Positions 45,701-54,498 are shown, numbered from the stretch's first letter. The stretch: 64,000 nt of DNA from Shewanella sp. UCD-KL21 (GCF_001957135.1 NZ_MPHK01000010.1:1-64000); one strand, 5' to 3'. Notes: a model not told the origin generated them from the letters alone. Translations and numbers: made by a program.

Positions 45701-47292
45701 ACGACCACGTTGTCATATAGTGCATTAAAGATTAATACGTTATGACATTGCCAAATGAAGTCTTCACGCAACTCATCATTGACCACAATATCAAGCACAG
45801 TCAGTTGATTCAGCTCAGGCCAAGGCGCTTGAGTTGTTGATGATGGCAATGATTCAAGGTGCTTAATTAAGCCTTTGAAGTTGTTTGCTGAGTTACCTTT
45901 CCAGCGGTGATACAAAGACCAGCCGATGTTAAAGAGTAATGCCTTACGGGCTTTCTTATAGTTCTCTTTCGGCTCACCTAAGATGAAACGAGTGATCACG
46001 TTACGTTCAGCAGAAATCTCGCTACGTTTGGCATCAAAAGTGCCCCAAAGCTTATTCAACTCTTCGTCGTAAACTAATTTATCAGGCGTCGCTAACCAAG
46101 ATTGGAATACACTATCTTGCTCTTGCTGAATACGCGCCAGTAAATCACCTTCAGGCACACTCACTTTCGATAAACGGCCATACTGTTCAACCGAAATTGA
46201 ATGAATACGACTGCGCACCGTAAGATAGCGTAAATAACGATAAGCACTACCAAACACATTGTGGTGCATGGTTGGGCTGTTCGCTACAGCTAAACCTTGG
46301 CTATTTTCTAGCGCTGCAAGGTTTTTAGAAGGGTCTAAATAACGGCTTAAACTGCGATCATAATGCTCACGTAAATCGTCAGACTCTCGCACAAAAGTGA
46401 TGGCGGCATTTTCTACTGCTTCAATACCACTAATGATTGCGCGGCGTAAATTGTGCTGACGTTCGTCTTTATCATAAGGAGAAAAATCAACGATACCGTC
46501 AATACAACCAGCAGAAAGCAACTCTTCTGGCGATACCCCAACAGACTTAGCACATTCTTGCCATGACAAGTTGTACTTGCGGGCAATGCTTTGTAAGCCT
46601 TGAGGTTGAATCGTGTTGAAAATACCATCACGCAATGACAATAAGATGTTTGCCGCCGCTAATGGGATCGCGCCGCCAGAGTAACCTGCACCAATCACGA
46701 TACCGACAGTCGGTACGTCAACATTGGCACTTTCAGCAATGGCTTTTGAAATGGTATGGGCTTGGTTTTGGCTGTTAGCCACTTCACCCGCATCGGCGCC
46801 AGGAGTATCAATTAAGTAAACGATAGGCATTGATAACTCAGCAAAGTGACGAATCGCTTTACATGCTGCTAAGTGATGCTCTGGCATCCAAGCACCATTG
46901 GCCGAGGTTCTTTCTTGGGCAATAAAACCAATGCGGCGAGTACGTGAACCGAAGTTTAATTCGATTTCAGCACTATAAAAAGAACCTAAGTGGAACTCAG
47001 TGATCAACTTACCTTTAAGATCAGCGATAACACGTTTTGCACTTGGACGGTTCTTATCTAAAGTCGGTTGAATGACTTTAGCCACATAACTATCGACATC
47101 TAACGTCGACAGCTCTTTTAAATTTGCTTGAATCGCATCCTCAGATAACAATCCTTTGATTTCTTCAGCTAAAGTCTGCTTACTGTGAGCTGGGAATAAT
47201 GAAAAATCTTTAGCTAAATGCTCCGCTTTAAGAAAGAGCGGATCAGCCGATTGTGCCGATGTCTTGTGTACGGGCTGCTTTTTGCTAGTCAT
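42736..47292 (-). CDS. accADC: Fused acyl/acetyl-CoA carboxylase (CT-alpha, CT-beta, biotin carboxylase, BCCP)
   Basis: 1518-residue protein joining all functions of a biotin-dependent carboxylase. Order: AccA-like carboxyltransferase (about 80-330, VYLIDTPGADAGEVANSQNQ, GYSGGAIPLAAAN), a helical linker region, AccD-like carboxyltransferase (about 700-950, CFISSGGMQTKEGAAAL, FGFGDCTGGAQASF), biotin carboxylase (about 980-1400, ATP-grasp KAVQGGGGKGIQVV, EMNTRLQVEHPVTEATSG) and a biotinyl domain with Lys1466 in TEAMKMFSQ. The AccD Cys4 zinc finger is not visible. E. coli makes these as four polypeptides. The substrate may be acetyl-CoA or another acyl-CoA. A LysR-type gene is divergent 124 bp upstream. 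Confidence 0.9.
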   Translation of the reverse strand: MTSKKQPVHKTSAQSADPLFLKAEHLAKDFSLFPAHSKQTLAEEIKGLLSEDAIQANLKELSTLDVDSYVAKVIQPTLDKNRPSAKRVIADLKGKLITEFHLGSFYSAEIELNFGSRTRRIGFIAQERTSANGAWMPEHHLAACKAIRHFAELSMPIVYLIDTPGADAGEVANSQNQAHTISKAIAESANVDVPTVGIVIGAGYSGGAIPLAAANILLSLRDGIFNTIQPQGLQSIARKYNLSWQECAKSVGVSPEELLSAGCIDGIVDFSPYDKDERQHNLRRAIISGIEAVENAAITFVRESDDLREHYDRSLSRYLDPSKNLAALENSQGLAVANSPTMHHNVFGSAYRYLRYLTVRSRIHSISVEQYGRLSKVSVPEGDLLARIQQEQDSVFQSWLATPDKLVYDEELNKLWGTFDAKRSEISAERNVITRFILGEPKENYKKARKALLFNIGWSLYHRWKGNSANNFKGLIKHLESLPSSTTQAPWPELNQLTVLDIVVNDELREDFIWQCHNVLIFNALYDNVVVNLASISKEAMMSKSLSRESVDKLLHNAIDTALSNNDEANDKSKFYKWLKFFMAQSNRAELLTRVEQWKSVGFPQLNDSLFVILTYFFERLLPEYFDSEEDQSKYTGAINPVRIGRRKDFWNRLTMGYQDLLIQKVLRDEKRQGKMGWENIIAKFFTEFEELNGDKMSANLLNFPGFRLSIEDALDKGIRPCGLITGLADFDNNGQTLRVGVAVSNIAFQAGAFDMASAEKFSALLIECAKRKLPVVCFISSGGMQTKEGAAALFSMAVVNDRITRFVRDNELPVLMFGFGDCTGGAQASFVTHPLVQTYYLSGTNMPFAGQMVVPAYLPSTATLSNYLSKVPGAMTGLVHNPFTDTLDSQLSSIDPLMPLPTLHAQEIIAKAVSTLVPEVKAIEEKIVQDDPRALMKPIDKVLIHARGCTAVKLIRKAHDNKINVVLVASDPDMTSVPADMLKVNDKLVCIGGNTSDESYLNAYSVLKVADYENVDALHPGIGFLSESPQFAALCVNNGVNFVGPSVHSMTTMGNKSNAIKTSQGQNVPVVPGSHGILTNAEQAVNVALEIGYPVLLKAVQGGGGKGIQVVTKAEDMIGLFQKTSTEAAAAFGNGDLYLEKYVTSLRHIEVQLLRDKFGNTKVLGIRDCSVQRNNQKVIEESGSTMLPEELKQRVLEYTRALGDATDYMGAGTVEFIYNLDANEVYFMEMNTRLQVEHPVTEATSGIDIVSAQFDIAAGRSIEDLEPVDQGYAMEVRITAEKAALDSDGVLQLLPNPGKISECFMPERDDVEIISIAETGKEVSPYYDSLIAQIIIRGESREDVITKMSAYLDEAYIKGIATNIPLLKLILKDATFNQGVYDTNYLPRLMAELDVPALIAEMEAAAETVGLDTESLRVAESNELKVLAQGAGIFYTSPAPGEPDFVKEGDIVTVEQTLALTEAMKMFSQVSLAGFNRQNAVLYPEDKKYRIERILNGNGQQVSQGDLLFVILPLDGE

Positions 47293-47416
47293 CCTTAGAT
47301 CCTCTGCTTATATAGCCTCTAAAATTTTTAGTCGGTAAATATAACTTTGTTCCCTGTACAATTACCATTAAACTATTGGAGACGCTTTGTTCCATTTTTG
47401 AGACAGTGAGGCTAAG

Positions 47417-48328
47417 GTGCCTGATTTAAACGGTATGATGCTGTTTGCAGCAGTAGTTAGAGCAAAAGGTTTCTCCCAAGCGGCCAGAGATATCGGCCAA
47501 CCAAAATCAACCATAAGTCGTAAAGTTGCTCAGCTAGAAGAGCAACTTGGTGTACGCTTGCTGCAGCGTGATACCCGTAATTTAAGTCTGACTCAAATCG
47601 GTGCTTTATTTTATCAACATTGTGACTCTATTCGCCAAGAAATTGAAGCCGCCAAAGCCATTATCGAAAATACCCATAGCGATATTTCCGGCTCATTGCG
47701 GATTGCTATTCCGGTGTCATTCTCCCAAGACGTCATTGCCACACTTTGCAGCAACTTCATGCGCCTTTATCCCAACATCGAACTTGACGTTCAATTTACC
47801 GACAGTAATGTCGGCTTAGTCGGCGAAGGTTATGATATTGCCATAAAATATGGCCCATTAGAATCTTCTGACTTAGTCGCGCGGTTACTATTTGAACGTC
47901 AACCCATATTAGTTGCAAGTCCCGGATATCTCAAAAAATCAGGCACACCTGCTACCCCGCAAGAACTAGCCCTGCACAGTGGCATATTATTAGGTACCAG
48001 TATGTCGGCGCCGATTTGGCCAGTAGGCAAAGGTAATCGTAAAACCATGGCCACCTTTAAACGTAAGGTCAGAGTTAATAGTGCCAGTATGGTCAAACGA
48101 CTCGCCCAAGATGATTTTGGTATCGCTATGCTGTCCAATAATAGCTGTAAGCAAGAGCTAGCGGCAGGCAGTTTAGTGCCTTTACTGCAAGAATGGCCCA
48201 TGGAACCATTCAAAGTTTACGGGGTGTATTCAAGTAGACGACAATTAGCCAGTAATATTAGCGCCTTTTTAGATTTTTTCGCTAAACGTTATGCTAGCCA
48301 AGAGTCATTACAATCAATAATGAATTAG
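47417..48328 (+). CDS. LysR-family transcriptional regulator
   Basis: 303-residue regulator. The N-terminal winged helix-turn-helix is clear (LNGMMLFAAVVRAKGFSQAARDIGQPKSTISRKVAQLEEQLGVRLLQR). The effector domain follows (ISGSLRIAIPVSFSQDVIATLC, VEGYDIAIKYGPL) and resembles the CrgA/AaeR-like class with the GYDIAIK block. The start is GTG 47417, with GTGAGG 6 nt upstream. It is divergent from the fused carboxylase gene across 124 bp, so by the common LysR arrangement it probably controls that gene and itself. No effector can be assigned. Confidence 0.9.
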   Translation: MPDLNGMMLFAAVVRAKGFSQAARDIGQPKSTISRKVAQLEEQLGVRLLQRDTRNLSLTQIGALFYQHCDSIRQEIEAAKAIIENTHSDISGSLRIAIPVSFSQDVIATLCSNFMRLYPNIELDVQFTDSNVGLVGEGYDIAIKYGPLESSDLVARLLFERQPILVASPGYLKKSGTPATPQELALHSGILLGTSMSAPIWPVGKGNRKTMATFKRKVRVNSASMVKRLAQDDFGIAMLSNNSCKQELAAGSLVPLLQEWPMEPFKVYGVYSSRRQLASNISAFLDFFAKRYASQESLQSIMN

Positions 48329-48384
48329 TGCTAAAGCCGTGTTAAATTAAACTCATAAAAACAAAACATCCTAAAGGAATAGTC

Positions 48385-49578
48385 ATGTTCAAGCCCTTGT
48401 TTACCCCCTTATTTAAGCGTACTGCTTTGGCATCATTTGCTGCCTTATTGCTTACATCTGCCCCAACTGTTGCCCAAGGCTTCAGTATGGAACGAGACGT
48501 TGAAGAGCTGCGTTTACCCACTGCGCTAAGCTCAATCCCTGCAGTGGTTAATCAATATGAAAATATTAATAGCAACTTAAACAATAAACTTGCAGATTCA
48601 ACCGATGAGTTAACCATTACCCAAATGGTCGCGGCGCAAGGCACTTTACTTTGGCTGCAAGCGGTGGCCGATGTGCAGTCGGGAAAACACGATGACCGCG
48701 GCTTGTACTGGAGCCGTCTTGCTATTCGAGAAACCTTAAAAACTGCTAATGCCGGATATAATATTGTCCCTTGGCAGCGAGATATATTGATTAAGGCGTT
48801 TGAGAAGTCTTCAAGAGGCTTAAGCGACATTCAGTTTTTACCAGAAAGCCGGATTAAAATTCTAGTCACAGGTTTTGACCCATTCTTTTTAGATAAACAC
48901 ATTGACCAAAGTAATCCATCAGGATTAACGGCCCTGGCTTTAGATGGGGTGACTTTTAACGTTAATGGCAAACAAGCTCAAATCGAAACTGTGATGATCC
49001 CAGTGCGATTTGCCGACTTTGATAATGGCATGATCGAATCACTATTAACGCCTATGTATCGTGATAATAGTATTGATATGATTTTCACTGTCAGTATGGG
49101 CCGTGATAATTTTGATTTAGAGCGTTTTCCAGCAAGAGGTCGCAGCGCAGCAGCTCCTGACAATTTGAATGTTTATACCGGCGCTAGCAAGGAAAAGCCA
49201 ATGGCCCCCTTATTTAATGGCGGAACACTCAATGGCTCTGAATTTGTTGAGTTTTCACTGCCTGTAGCTGCAATGCAGCAAGCCCAAGGCGATTGGAGCA
49301 TCAATGATAATCATCAAGTGACCAGCATTAGCAAAGGTCAATTTGATGCTAAATCCATTTATGAACTGACTAACGAGCAATCGGTAGAAGGCTCTGGCGG
49401 CGGTTATTTATCTAATGAGATTTCCTATCGCAGTATTTTATTGAAACAGCAATTTGGCCGTACTTTACCGGTAGGCCATATTCATACCCCTAGAGTGGCC
49501 GGCTTTGATGCAGAAATGGAATGGAAAATGGTTGAGCAGATCCGTGAAATGATTAAACTTGCTGCGGGTGAGCTTTAG
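48385..49578 (+). CDS. Secreted pyroglutamyl-peptidase (C15)-like protein with Ser for Cys
   Basis: 397-residue exported protein with a C-terminal C15 peptidase fold. A signal peptide (FASFAALLLTSAPTVAQG region) and about 120 helical residues precede the C15 part, which begins RIKILVTGFDPFFLD (about 157-171; compare the VTGFxPF of Pcp). Active-site equivalents are Glu246 (FDLERFP), His367 (GHIHTPR) and, in place of the usual Cys of GTYVCN, Ser343 in GGGYLSNEIS. Cytoplasmic Pcp proteins are ~215 aa. Either Ser serves as nucleophile or the protein is not an active peptidase. It follows the LysR gene on the same strand after 56 bp. AAGGAA before ATG 48385 supports the start. Confidence 0.72.
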   Translation: MFKPLFTPLFKRTALASFAALLLTSAPTVAQGFSMERDVEELRLPTALSSIPAVVNQYENINSNLNNKLADSTDELTITQMVAAQGTLLWLQAVADVQSGKHDDRGLYWSRLAIRETLKTANAGYNIVPWQRDILIKAFEKSSRGLSDIQFLPESRIKILVTGFDPFFLDKHIDQSNPSGLTALALDGVTFNVNGKQAQIETVMIPVRFADFDNGMIESLLTPMYRDNSIDMIFTVSMGRDNFDLERFPARGRSAAAPDNLNVYTGASKEKPMAPLFNGGTLNGSEFVEFSLPVAAMQQAQGDWSINDNHQVTSISKGQFDAKSIYELTNEQSVEGSGGGYLSNEISYRSILLKQQFGRTLPVGHIHTPRVAGFDAEMEWKMVEQIREMIKLAAGEL

Positions 49579-49672
49579 CAATAGTTTTATGCCCTGCTGA
49601 TAATGCTATTATAGGCTTATCAGCAGGCAGTTTCGCTTACAACTACTTACGACTCTTTACGATTAGCTTATT

Positions 49673-50251
49673 ATGTTCAAATCTATTTTCGCGCGCCTAA
49701 CTTCAACACCCATAGCAACGACCAGCAGCACCACAAATCTCGCTGCAGAGGTTCGTATCCCATTACCAAAAACTGAAGCCCAGCAGCAAGTACTATTAAA
49801 AATAGAGTCAGATTATCAATTAGCCGAGCAACAGCTAAAGCAAAAATTTCCCCGTCCAAGTATTCTATTTAGCTTAAGAGGAAAAAGCGCTGGCACCGCC
49901 CATTTGCAATTAAATAAACTGCGCTTTAACCCGGTGTTGCTAGAAGAAAATATCGAGGCGTTTTTAACCCAAGTGGTACCCCATGAAATTAGCCACTTAT
50001 TGTGCTTTCAGCTGTTTGGTAAAGTGAAGCCCCACGGTAAAGAGTGGCAACAGTTAATGAACGGCATTTATCAAATACCTGCAGACACCACCCATCAACT
50101 GGACATCAAATCTGTTGCTGGTAAACAGTTTCAGTATCATTGTCAGTGCGGCCCAGTCATGCTCAGCATTCGCCGCCATAACAAAGTGACTCGCAATCAA
50201 ACTCAATACCGTTGTAAACGATGTTCACAGGTGCTAACAGCCAAAACATAA
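49673..50251 (+). CDS. sprT: SprT-family zinc metalloprotease-like protein
   Basis: 192-residue protein of the SprT family (related to eukaryotic Spartan). The zinc motif HEISH (His104, Glu105, His108) lies in VVPHEISHLLCFQLFGKVKPHGKEWQQLM, where the third ligand would be the later His. The C-terminus has a zinc-ribbon pattern C-x-C near CQCGPVM and C-x2-C in YRCKRCS. E. coli SprT is 165 aa; the extra ~25 N-terminal residues here (TSTPIATTSSTTNLAAE) are low complexity, and a downstream start is possible. Its neighbours in order are endA, rsmE and gshB, the same order as in E. coli. Confidence 0.9.
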   Translation: MFKSIFARLTSTPIATTSSTTNLAAEVRIPLPKTEAQQQVLLKIESDYQLAEQQLKQKFPRPSILFSLRGKSAGTAHLQLNKLRFNPVLLEENIEAFLTQVVPHEISHLLCFQLFGKVKPHGKEWQQLMNGIYQIPADTTHQLDIKSVAGKQFQYHCQCGPVMLSIRRHNKVTRNQTQYRCKRCSQVLTAKT

Positions 50252-50432
50252 CCGTAAACAATTTCACTTTATCCTAATACTTATCATTCACTTATAGCGA
50301 CATTAATCATAGTCATCATTGAAACAACACTATTGATTGCATCCCCAGTTTCAATCCCTTACCATCCTTCGCAAATATCAGGCTATATCCCCGTATAACG
50401 CCTGTGCCGTATATAAAAATCAGGGTCTTTTT

Positions 50433-51182
50433 GTGCAACAAAATTCAAAACATGTAATACAGCCTCTGTGGCTGTTAGTGCTTTTCGCCGCTATCATTTT
50501 AACGTCAATCAATCTACACGCCGCCGAACACCCTAAAAGTTTTCGAAGCGCTAAAAAAATTGCCCAGCAGATTTACAGTAGCTCGCTACCCATGACAAGC
50601 TTTTATTGTGGTTGCGACATTAAGGTGGTCGGTAAACAGTGGAAACCCGATTTGGCCAGTTGTGGTTATCAAGTGAGGAAACAAATTCCCAGAGCCAATA
50701 GAATTGAATGGGAACATGTGGTTTCAGCTTGGGAGTTTGGTCATCAGAAACAATGCTGGCAAAATGGCGGCAGAAAAAATTGCGGTAGAATTAGCCCAGA
50801 GTTTAAGAAAATGGAAGCCGATTTACACAATCTCACTCCAACCGTGGGTGAAGTCAACGGCGATAGAAGTAATTACCGTTTTAGTCAGTGGAATGCAAAG
50901 TCTACCCTATATGGCCAATGTGATATGGTAGTCGACTTTAAAGGCCGTAAAGTGCAGCCCCCCGAGCAAAGCCGCGGCGCTATTGCCAGAACCTATTTTT
51001 ACATGCAACAAAACTATGGCTTAGCGATTTCTTCCAGTCAAAAACGCTTATTTGAAGCTTGGAATAAATCCTACCCAGTTGATAAGATTGAATGTCGCCG
51101 CGATCAACTTATTGCCAATAGACAAGGTAATAATAACGCGTTTGTATTAAATCAATGCCAAAACCTCGGCCTCATTGATTAA
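50433..51182 (+). CDS. endA: Periplasmic endonuclease I
   Basis: Exported DNase of the EndA/Vvn family (beta-beta-alpha-metal nuclease). A signal sequence ([25 protein letters not shown]) follows the GTG start. The catalytic stretch [14 protein letters not shown] contains the general-base His and [21 protein letters not shown] contains the metal ligands and the conserved Arg. Eight cysteines suggest disulphide bonds. The reading frame opens at a TTG (50337), but that would add 32 residues without a signal start; GTG 50433 has AGGG 8 nt upstream and gives a normal signal peptide. It lies between sprT and rsmE as in E. coli. Confidence 0.88.
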   Translation: MQQNSKHVIQPLWLLVLFAAIILTSINLHAAEHPKSFRSAKKIAQQIYSSSLPMTSFYCGCDIKVVGKQWKPDLASCGYQVRKQIPRANRIEWEHVVSAWEFGHQKQCWQNGGRKNCGRISPEFKKMEADLHNLTPTVGEVNGDRSNYRFSQWNAKSTLYGQCDMVVDFKGRKVQPPEQSRGAIARTYFYMQQNYGLAISSSQKRLFEAWNKSYPVDKIECRRDQLIANRQGNNNAFVLNQCQNLGLID

Positions 51183-51194
51183 GGATTGTTATTT

Positions 51195-51941
51195 ATGCGA
51201 GTCCCAAGAATTTATCAGCCCGTCAATACGCTAGCGCTCAATCAGCAACTCAAGCTTGATGAAGATGGCGCTGCCCACATTGGCCGAGTGCTAAGAATGA
51301 CTGAAGGCGATCAAGTCAGTGTGTTTACCGGCGATGGTTATGACTATTTAGCCAACATCATTAGCGCCAATAAAAAAAATGTCACTGTTGAAATTATCAC
51401 TAAAACAGTCAATGATTCTGAGTCGCCGCTGAAGCTACATTTAGGTCAGGTCATTTCTCGTGGTGATAGGATGGATTTTACCATTCAAAAGTCTGTTGAA
51501 TTGGGTGTCAGTACCATAACCCCGCTATTTTCAGATCGCTGTGGTGTAAAGCTTAATGGCGAACGTCTTGATAAAAAAATCGGCCAGTGGCAAAAAATTG
51601 TCATTAGTGCTTGCGAGCAATCAGGCCGAAGTGTGGTACCTGTTGTGCGCCCAGCAATGACCCTGAGTCAGTGGTGCGCTGAGCAAACCGATGCGTTAAA
51701 GTTGAACCTACACCCAAGAGCTGCACATGGTATTAATGGCCTGTCACTGGATAACAGTAAAGACAACCACAAAGTACGCTTGTTAATTGGCCCTGAAGGC
51801 GGTTTATCAGAAGAAGAAATCGCCATGACAGAAACCCAACAATTTACCGATGTATTGCTCGGCCCAAGAGTATTACGAACAGAAACTGCTTCACTAACAG
51901 CTATCACTGCCTTACAACTAAGATTTGGTGATATCGGTTAA
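51195..51941 (+). CDS. rsmE: 16S rRNA m3U1498 methyltransferase
   Basis: 248-residue SPOUT-class methyltransferase that methylates N3 of U1498 in 16S rRNA with S-adenosylmethionine. The N-terminal PUA-like domain begins [10 protein letters not shown], and the C-terminal knotted domain contains [34 protein letters not shown] and [11 protein letters not shown], the AdoMet-binding trefoil knot motifs. ATG 51195 has AGGA 9 nt upstream; a TTG at 51186 is in frame but lacks a site. It starts 12 bp after endA and is followed by gshB after 37 bp. Confidence 0.94.
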   Translation: MRVPRIYQPVNTLALNQQLKLDEDGAAHIGRVLRMTEGDQVSVFTGDGYDYLANIISANKKNVTVEIITKTVNDSESPLKLHLGQVISRGDRMDFTIQKSVELGVSTITPLFSDRCGVKLNGERLDKKIGQWQKIVISACEQSGRSVVPVVRPAMTLSQWCAEQTDALKLNLHPRAAHGINGLSLDNSKDNHKVRLLIGPEGGLSEEEIAMTETQQFTDVLLGPRVLRTETASLTAITALQLRFGDIG

Positions 51942-51978
51942 TCAATGATGCATGCATTGAGAATATAAGGATAAAAAT

Positions 51979-52932
51979 ATGATTAAGCTCGGCATAGTAA
52001 TGGATCCAATTAGTGACATTAACATTAAGAAAGATTCAAGTTTCGCCATGTTAATGGCTGCACAGGCCCGTGGTTATCAATTGTTTTATATGGAAATGAA
52101 TGATCTAGCTATGGTTAATGGTCAGGCAACAGCCACTATGCGCGCATTAACTGTTGAAGCTAATTCTGAAAAATGGTTCGAACTCGGCGATAGCATTGAT
52201 ACGCCATTGGCAGACCTTGATGTCATCTTAATGCGTAAAGACCCACCATTTGATACTGAATTTATTTATGCCACTTATATGCTTGAGCGTGCAGAAGAGC
52301 AAGGCACCTTAATCGTCAATAAGCCGCAAAGCTTGCGTGATGCCAATGAAAAACTCTTTACTGCCTGGTTCTCTGAATTCACCCCAGAAACCATAGTCAC
52401 CAGAGACGAGCAACGCATCCGCGCTTTTCATCAAGCCAAAGGCGATATCATTTTAAAACCACTTGATGGAATGGGTGGTAGCTCAATTTTTCGCGTCAAA
52501 AAAGATGACCCTAACTTAGGGGTTATTATTGAAACCTTAACCAATGAAGGTCAGCAATACGCCATGGCTCAAGCCTTTATTCCAGATATCACTTCTGGCG
52601 ATAAGCGCATTTTAGTGGTCGATGGCCAGCCAGTGCCCTTCTCTTTAGCCCGTATTCCACAAAAAGGTGAAACCCGTGGCAATCTAGCCGCTGGCGGCCG
52701 TGGTGTGGCGCAGCCATTATCTGAATCAGATTGGCATATTGCTAACACGATTGGCCCTGAGCTTAAAAAGCGTGGACTTATCTTTGTTGGCCTTGATGTG
52801 ATTGGCGATAAGCTAACTGAAATCAATGTCACCAGCCCAACTTGTATCAAAGAAATTGAAGCCGCATTTGATGTAGATATTACTGGAATGTTGATGGACT
52901 CAATTGAAGCGCGTATCAATAAAAAAGCATAA
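51979..52932 (+). CDS. gshB: Glutathione synthetase
   Basis: 317-residue ATP-grasp ligase, the second step of glutathione synthesis (gamma-glutamylcysteine plus glycine). Family motifs are KLGIVMDPISDINIKKDSSFAML at the N-terminus, LMRKDPPFDTEFIYATY (family signature), the ATP-binding KPLDGMGGSSIFR and LRVVDG-like ILVVDGQPVPFSLARIPQKGETRGNLAAGG, and EINVTSPTCIKEIE at the C-terminal metal site. Length equals E. coli GshB (316). RBS AAGGATAA precedes the ATG. It is placed after rsmE as in E. coli, but the next gene is an alkaline phosphatase rather than yqgE. Confidence 0.95.
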   Translation: MIKLGIVMDPISDINIKKDSSFAMLMAAQARGYQLFYMEMNDLAMVNGQATATMRALTVEANSEKWFELGDSIDTPLADLDVILMRKDPPFDTEFIYATYMLERAEEQGTLIVNKPQSLRDANEKLFTAWFSEFTPETIVTRDEQRIRAFHQAKGDIILKPLDGMGGSSIFRVKKDDPNLGVIIETLTNEGQQYAMAQAFIPDITSGDKRILVVDGQPVPFSLARIPQKGETRGNLAAGGRGVAQPLSESDWHIANTIGPELKKRGLIFVGLDVIGDKLTEINVTSPTCIKEIEAAFDVDITGMLMDSIEARINKKA

Positions 52933-52942
52933 ATCAAAAGGA

Positions 52943-52969
52943 TAGCAGCAATGAATGTCATTGCTGCTA
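52943..52969 (+). promoter_or_regulatory. Strong hairpin between gshB and the alkaline phosphatase gene
   Basis: TAGCAGCAATGA (52943-52954), loop ATG, TCATTGCTGCTA (52958-52969): a perfect 12-bp stem with a 3-nt loop, without a T run. It may be an attenuator, an RNA processing site or a factor-dependent stop. It ends 28 bp before the next ATG. Confidence 0.55.
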
Positions 52970-52997
52970 ATATTGTCGAACACACTTGGGACTACAC

Positions 52998-54479
52998 ATG
53001 CACTTAAGAAGTACGCTGGGCTTACTGCTTAGCTTAACCCTGTGGTTTTCTAATACCACTGTTGCCAATGAACTCATCGCTGAAGCCGCCATCAATACAA
53101 ATACTGCCAGCCAAACTCAAACTGAAGCTGCTGTTACTTCCGAAGCCATTTCGGAAAAAGCAGCAATTAAGCAGGTTATAATTGATGAACCCGTAATCGT
53201 TGCGCCAATTACAGCACTAAAAAGCACTCACCAAGCTTCAACCACAGCAGCTAAGCCTAAAAACATGGTCATCATGGTGGGAGATGGCATGGGCCCCGCT
53301 TACACCAGCGCCTACCGCTACTTTAAAGATAATCCCAATACCCAAGAAATCGAGCAAACTGTATTTGATCGGCTGTTAGTGGGCATGGCAAGTACCTACC
53401 CTGCTCGCAGTAGCGGTTATGTGACTGACTCTGCCGCCTCGGCAACCGCCTTAGCTACAGGGTTTAAAACCTATAATGGCGCAATTTCAGTCGATGAAAA
53501 TAAACGTCCATTGACCACCATAATGGAACTTGCCAAAGCGGCAGGCTTATCCACGGGGGTAGCAGTATCAAGTCAGGTTAACCACGCTACTCCTGCGGCA
53601 TTTTTAACCCATAATGAACATCGAAAAAATTATAAAGCCATTGCAAAATCTTATTTAACATCTGATGCTGATGTCATTTTAGGCGGTGGTCAACAGTACT
53701 TTTCTGCGGAATTGTTGCAGCAATTTAAAGACAAAGGCTATCAACATATTACCGAGTTTGAGCAACTCGATAGTATCAAGCAGCCTAAAGTACTGGGTTT
53801 ATTTGCCCCAGTGCAACTACCATGGGTCATTGATGATAAACAAGGCCATAAACTTAGCAGCTTAACGAAAAAGGCCTTAGAGCTATTAGCTCAAAACGAC
53901 CAAGGCTTTGTATTACTGGTTGAAGGTAGCCTGATAGATTGGGCAGGACATCATAATGATATCGCCTCTGTGATGGGTGAAATGGATGAGTTTGCCAATG
54001 CCATTGAAGTGGTTGAGCAATTTGTTCGTCAACGTAAAGACACCTTGATGGTGGTGACCGCCGATCACAACACCGGTGGACTTTCTATTGGTACTAATGG
54101 TGAGTATGAGTGGCAGCCACAGCTCATTCATGGCATCAATGCCTCACCGACTAATATTGCTCAGCAGTTAATTGCTACTGATGACTGGCAAGCAAAGTTT
54201 AATCAACTGATTGGCTTTGATGCCAGCCAAGAAGAATTGACTCAATTAAGTAACGCCCGTATGCAGGGTGAAAAGCAGCTTACTGCCACTATATTAACAA
54301 TCATTGATGCCCGCACTAATACCGGCTGGACCACACTGGGTCACACCGGATTAGACGTGCAGGTTTTTGCCGCCGGCCCTGGTGAAAGGCTGTTCAGTGG
54401 CCATCAAGACAACACTGATATTGCCACTAAGATGATGAGTTTATTACCTCAATCACAAGCTGCTATTGGCAGTCATTAA
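52998..54479 (+). CDS. Alkaline phosphatase (PhoA type)
   Basis: 493-residue exported alkaline phosphatase. A signal peptide (RSTLGLLLSLTLWFSNTTVANE) is followed by a ~55-residue Thr/Ala/Gln-rich linker, then the catalytic domain: metal site KNMVIMVGDGMGP, nucleophile Ser in VTDSAASATALATG, and the metal-binding Asp/His set in EGSLIDWAGHHND, TADHNTGG and LGHTGLDVQVFAAGPG. It hydrolyses phosphomonoesters in the periplasm using Zn and Mg. ATG 52998 is used rather than TTG 52986; GGGA lies 7 nt before it. No convincing Pho box is seen upstream; a 12-bp hairpin precedes it. Confidence 0.92.
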   Translation: MHLRSTLGLLLSLTLWFSNTTVANELIAEAAINTNTASQTQTEAAVTSEAISEKAAIKQVIIDEPVIVAPITALKSTHQASTTAAKPKNMVIMVGDGMGPAYTSAYRYFKDNPNTQEIEQTVFDRLLVGMASTYPARSSGYVTDSAASATALATGFKTYNGAISVDENKRPLTTIMELAKAAGLSTGVAVSSQVNHATPAAFLTHNEHRKNYKAIAKSYLTSDADVILGGGQQYFSAELLQQFKDKGYQHITEFEQLDSIKQPKVLGLFAPVQLPWVIDDKQGHKLSSLTKKALELLAQNDQGFVLLVEGSLIDWAGHHNDIASVMGEMDEFANAIEVVEQFVRQRKDTLMVVTADHNTGGLSIGTNGEYEWQPQLIHGINASPTNIAQQLIATDDWQAKFNQLIGFDASQEELTQLSNARMQGEKQLTATILTIIDARTNTGWTTLGHTGLDVQVFAAGPGERLFSGHQDNTDIATKMMSLLPQSQAAIGSH

Positions 54480-54498
54480 TAAGCAATGAATAAACCTT

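Noticed and set aside
50337..50432. Upstream extension of EndA to a TTG start
   Set aside because: It would bury the signal peptide behind 32 residues; GTG 50433 has AGGG at good spacing.
52569..52985. 138-codon minus-strand frame opposite gshB
   Set aside because: Shadow of a conserved enzyme gene; no ribosome-binding site or family resemblance.
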